Assembly: GCA_933228675.1 (NCBI GenBank)
Contig: OW121744.1
Span: forward strand, 25,388,642 to 25,452,641
Length of the DNA: 64,000 nucleotides
Source of the DNA: Stomorhina lunata
Lineage: Eukaryota > Arthropoda > Insecta > Diptera > Rhiniidae
Direction: 5' to 3'
In this document: positions 61,353 through 64,000 of the stretch, in pieces
Layout of the letters: the number at the start of each line of letters is the position of its first letter
Numbering within the stretch: the stretch's first letter is position 1
The notes under the pieces: model-generated
Told to the model about the DNA's origin: nothing
Database searches by the model: none
The model's input: only the letters and a program-made list of their open reading frames with translations
Position numbers and translations under genes: made by a program

Positions 61353-62345
61353 AGTCACTGTGCGCCAGAGTATCTTTCCTTGTACTTGGCAAGAACTATA
61401 ATCCATGTTCTTTTAAGTGGTATTTTAAAGCGTTAGTGAAGGCGTTTACACTAAATGGCGCCAAAGATGGATTGAAATATTTCGGAATAAAAACTTAAAA
61501 CATGCACACAAAAAACACAGCAGACAAGGAATAAGAAACATGAAAGTGTAGTAAGTCCTTACTGTAGTAAGTAACCCTACAGCCTTTAGTTCAATAAAAT
61601 AGATTATTATAATGGTATTGTACTTAAGTAAATCTAGTGGTTGGGTTCACACAGATATAAGAGTTATAGTGCAATAAAGATCATTAAACTAAGTGTCTAG
61701 GCTAATGACCATATAAAACTTTTGAAACTAATGACTTTTAAAAGTAGCTTTTAATATGAGGTAACTTCTACTGCCTTATTGAACCACCCTCGTATTTTCT
61801 TTTTTAACATGTAAATTTTTTTTCATGTTTTTATTTATGTTCTTCTGAATTCATTGATTGCTAAAATTCATTTTAACACGTTCAAATACTACCGAGAGCA
61901 ATGTTAAATCTAACTCTATTTTAAAATATGTTATATAAAGAAATGGTGTAGAAAAAGGAAAAGAATTGTACATATGAGCATAATATGCACATTAAGGTTG
62001 GGTTTTTTTCAATTTCTATTTGCATGTCTTTTAATAGTGAAGTCATTAGGTCAACACACACAAACTGGTCCACAGAAAAAACCTGCTCATAACATGCTAC
62101 CGATTGTCAATGTGATCCAATATAATTTCACTAAATACAGAAAAACGACCCAACCTAATGTACCTTTATTGTGGCATCAAGAAATAAAAATTCATTGAAT
62201 TGTGGAATTTATTTAATTGGATAGATCTAAGGATAGACGAGTAAATAAACGAATGGTTAACGTCATGTAAGGAAGCCAGGATGGCTATTTATTTTAACCA
62301 CTTACTTATATATTCCGGCATAGACTATGAATAATTTTTTTATTC
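61353..62345. other. Unique-looking stretch containing a short secreted-type frame
   Basis: Contains GGCGTTTACACTAAATGGCG, ordinary AT-rich sequence, a TATATAAAG box (61932-61940) and one short open frame (described separately). No satellite. Confidence 0.5.
61974..62198 (+). CDS. Candidate small secreted peptide or first exon (74 codons)
   Basis: The frame begins with a textbook-like signal peptide: MSIICTLRLG, a hydrophobic FFQFLFACLLIV core and a plausible cleavage after KSLG. A polar ~48-residue remainder follows (QHTQTGPQKKPAHNM...). TATATAAAG lies 34-42 bp upstream of the ATG, which would leave a very short leader. No homologue is recognised. AT-rich DNA yields chance hydrophobic frames, so this is only a candidate. 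It could also be exon 1 of a longer gene, or noise. Confidence 0.2.
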   Translation: MSIICTLRLGFFQFLFACLLIVKSLGQHTQTGPQKKPAHNMLPIVNVIQYNFTKYRKTTQPNVPLLWHQEIKIH

Positions 62346-64000
62346 AAAAATTTCTAGGAATCTTAAATTTTTCAGTATAAAAATTTTATAAAGAAAATCT
62401 TTCGGTATTCAAATTTTATATAAAAAAATTTTTTGGTATAAACATTTTTACAGAAAATTTTTCGGTATAAAAATTTATTTAGAAAATTTTTTGGTACAAA
62501 AATTTTATATAGAAAATTTTTCGGTAAAAAAATTTAATATAGAAAATTTTTCGATACAAAAATTTTATATAGAAAATTTTTCGGTACAAAAATTTTATAT
62601 GGAAAATTTTTCATTACAAAAATTTTATATAGAAAACTTTTCGTTACAAAAATTTTATATAGAAAATTTTTCGTTACAAAAATTTTATATAGAAAATTTT
62701 TCGTTACAAAAATGTTATATTGAAAAAAAATTTTTTGTAGAAAATTTTTCGATTTAAAAATTTTATATAGAAAATTTTTTAATATTAAAATTTTATATAG
62801 AAAATTTTTTGGTATAAAAATCTTATATAGAAAATTTTCGGTACAAAAATTTTGTATAGAAAATATTTACTCAAAAAGAAGAGTATTCGCATTTGATCCC
62901 AAATCTGTTATATTTATTTATTAACAGACCAATTTATTGATAAAAAGCCAAAAAAGCCAGGTAAAACAATTTTATATAGAAAATTTTTCGGTATAAAAAT
63001 TTTATATAGAAAATTTTACGGTATAAAAATTTTATATAGAAAATTTTTCGGTATAAAAATTTTATATAGAAAATTTTTCGGTATAAAAATTTTATATAGA
63101 AAATTTTTCGGTATAAAAATTTTATATAGAAAATTTTTCGGTATAAAAATTTTATATAGAAAATTTTTCGGTATAAAAATTTTATATAGAATTTTTTTTT
63201 TGTTGGTATAAAAATTTTATATGAAAATTTTTCGGTATAAATATTTTATATAGAACATTTTTTGGTATACAAATTTTATATAGAAAATTTTTTGGTAAGA
63301 CAATTTTATATAGAAATTTTCTCGGTATAAAAATTTTATATAGAAAATTTTTTGGTATAAAAATTTTATATAGAAAATTTTTTGGTATAAAAATTTTATA
63401 TAGAAAATTTTTCGGTATAGAAATTTTATATAGAAAATTTTTCGGTACAAAAAATTTATAAAGAAAATTTTTCGGTACAAAAATTTTATATAGAAAATTA
63501 TTCGGTGAAAAAATTTATCGATAAAAAAATTTGTCGGTAAAAAATTTTTCTATAGAAAATTTTTGGTACAAAAATTCTCTATAGAAAATCTTTCGGTACA
63601 AAAATTTTCTATAGAAAATCTTTCCGCATACAAATTTTATGTAGAAATCTTTTCGGTAAAAAAATTTTATTTCTATACTTTTCGGTATAAAAATTGTATA
63701 AAGATAATTTTTCGGCGTAAAAATTCTATATAGAAAATGTTCGGCATTCAAATTTGATATAGAAAATTGTTCGGTATAAAAAAATTATATACAATTTTTT
63801 TTTGTGTAAAAAAAAAAAAAAAATATTCAGAAAATTTTTTGGTATAAAAATTTTATATAAAAAAATTTTGATATAAAAATTTTATATAAAAAAATTTTCG
63901 GTATAAAAAATGTTTATACCGAAAAATTTTATATAGAAAATTTTTATACCGAAAAATTTGCTATACAAAATGTTTATACCGAAAAACTTTATATATAAAA
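62346..64000. repeat. CTATATA satellite, CGGTAT/CGGTAC linkers, orientation flip near 63908
   Basis: 30-bp monomers TTTTATATAGAAAATTTTT + CGGTATAAAAA, very uniform at about 62985-63185. Near 63908 the orientation reverses (CGGTATAAAAAATG then TTTATACCGAAAAATTTTAT) and continues as TATACCGAAAAA to the window end. Interrupted by the solo inverted repeat at 62873-62955. Confidence 0.95.
62873..62955 (+). repeat. Solo inverted-repeat end of the hammerhead-carrying element
   Basis: AAAAAGAAGAGTATTCGCAT, GATCCCAAATCTGTTATATT, TATTTATTAACAGACCAATT and TGATAAAAAGCCAAAAA match the left arm at 40727-40814. A small deletion in the palindrome removes AATGT. The interior is absent and satellite resumes on both sides. 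Confidence 0.88.

Overview
This 64 kb window looks like AT-rich, repeat-dominated, intergenic or heterochromatic DNA from a higher fly (Diptera, probably calyptrate). No intact host protein-coding gene can be supported. The fly assignment is inference from familiar dispersed repeats: mini-me/DINE-1-like elements with (GTCY)n tracts next to a GATTGAGCGATGTCCGTC core, blocks reading 'accatagctcccatata', Helitron-like repeats with 'gtgggcgtgacccctccc', and a decayed Tc1/mariner transposon. About half of the window is tandem repeat.

Layout. 1-3.4 kb is a 12-bp satellite. 4.5-5.0 kb is a GACA/GACT tetranucleotide array. 6.5-15.6 kb holds units of a ~144-bp dispersed repeat with a ~400-bp tail. That stretch is interrupted by a 3.8 kb AT satellite with ~630-bp higher-order periodicity, two mini-me-like elements, and a hAT-type foldback element with a clean 8-bp target duplication. 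16.4-21.0 kb is a satellite array whose core is an almost uniform 31-bp repeat. 22.3-28.7 kb is duplicated dispersed repeats plus more arrays. 30.2-39.3 kb is a transposon cluster: a TIR element with tRNA-like modules, a 2.7 kb mini-me-like element, a small TIR element, a Helitron-like repeat, a fold-back element with an internal tandem duplication, and a mariner relic with TIRs and TA duplications. 40.5-43.3 kb is another array. 45.4-49.6 kb is a partly triplicated mini-me-like element, and its paralogous empty site is still readable at about 50.1 kb. 49.6-64 kb is nearly all array, including a ~630-bp spacerless palindrome centred near 55,382 and two arrays in opposite orientation around a ~0.9 kb unique core.

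Unifying theme. Almost all the AT arrays are variants of one 28-31-bp monomer. Each has a self-complementary core (TTTTCTATAGAAAA or TTTTATATAGAAAA) and a short linker specific to the array (AACG, ATCG, GATA, AACATCG, AACCG, GGTAC, GGTAT), and array orientation flips between blocks. A short element with ~88-bp inverted repeats sits inside these arrays at four places. In two of them it carries what reads as a complete type I hammerhead ribozyme (28064-28130 and 40958-41024): CTGAAGA, GAA-A, stems I-III, and a predicted cleavage site after C. Animal genomic hammerheads of this type are known mainly from Penelope-like retroelements, so the carrier may be a non-autonomous retroelement. Ribozyme carrier plus palindromic satellite is the most interesting system in the window.

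Long open frames in the arrays are artefacts of repeat periods divisible by three (12 and 30 bp) and should not be read as genes. Coordinates of repeat edges are by eye and approximate unless junction bases are discussed.
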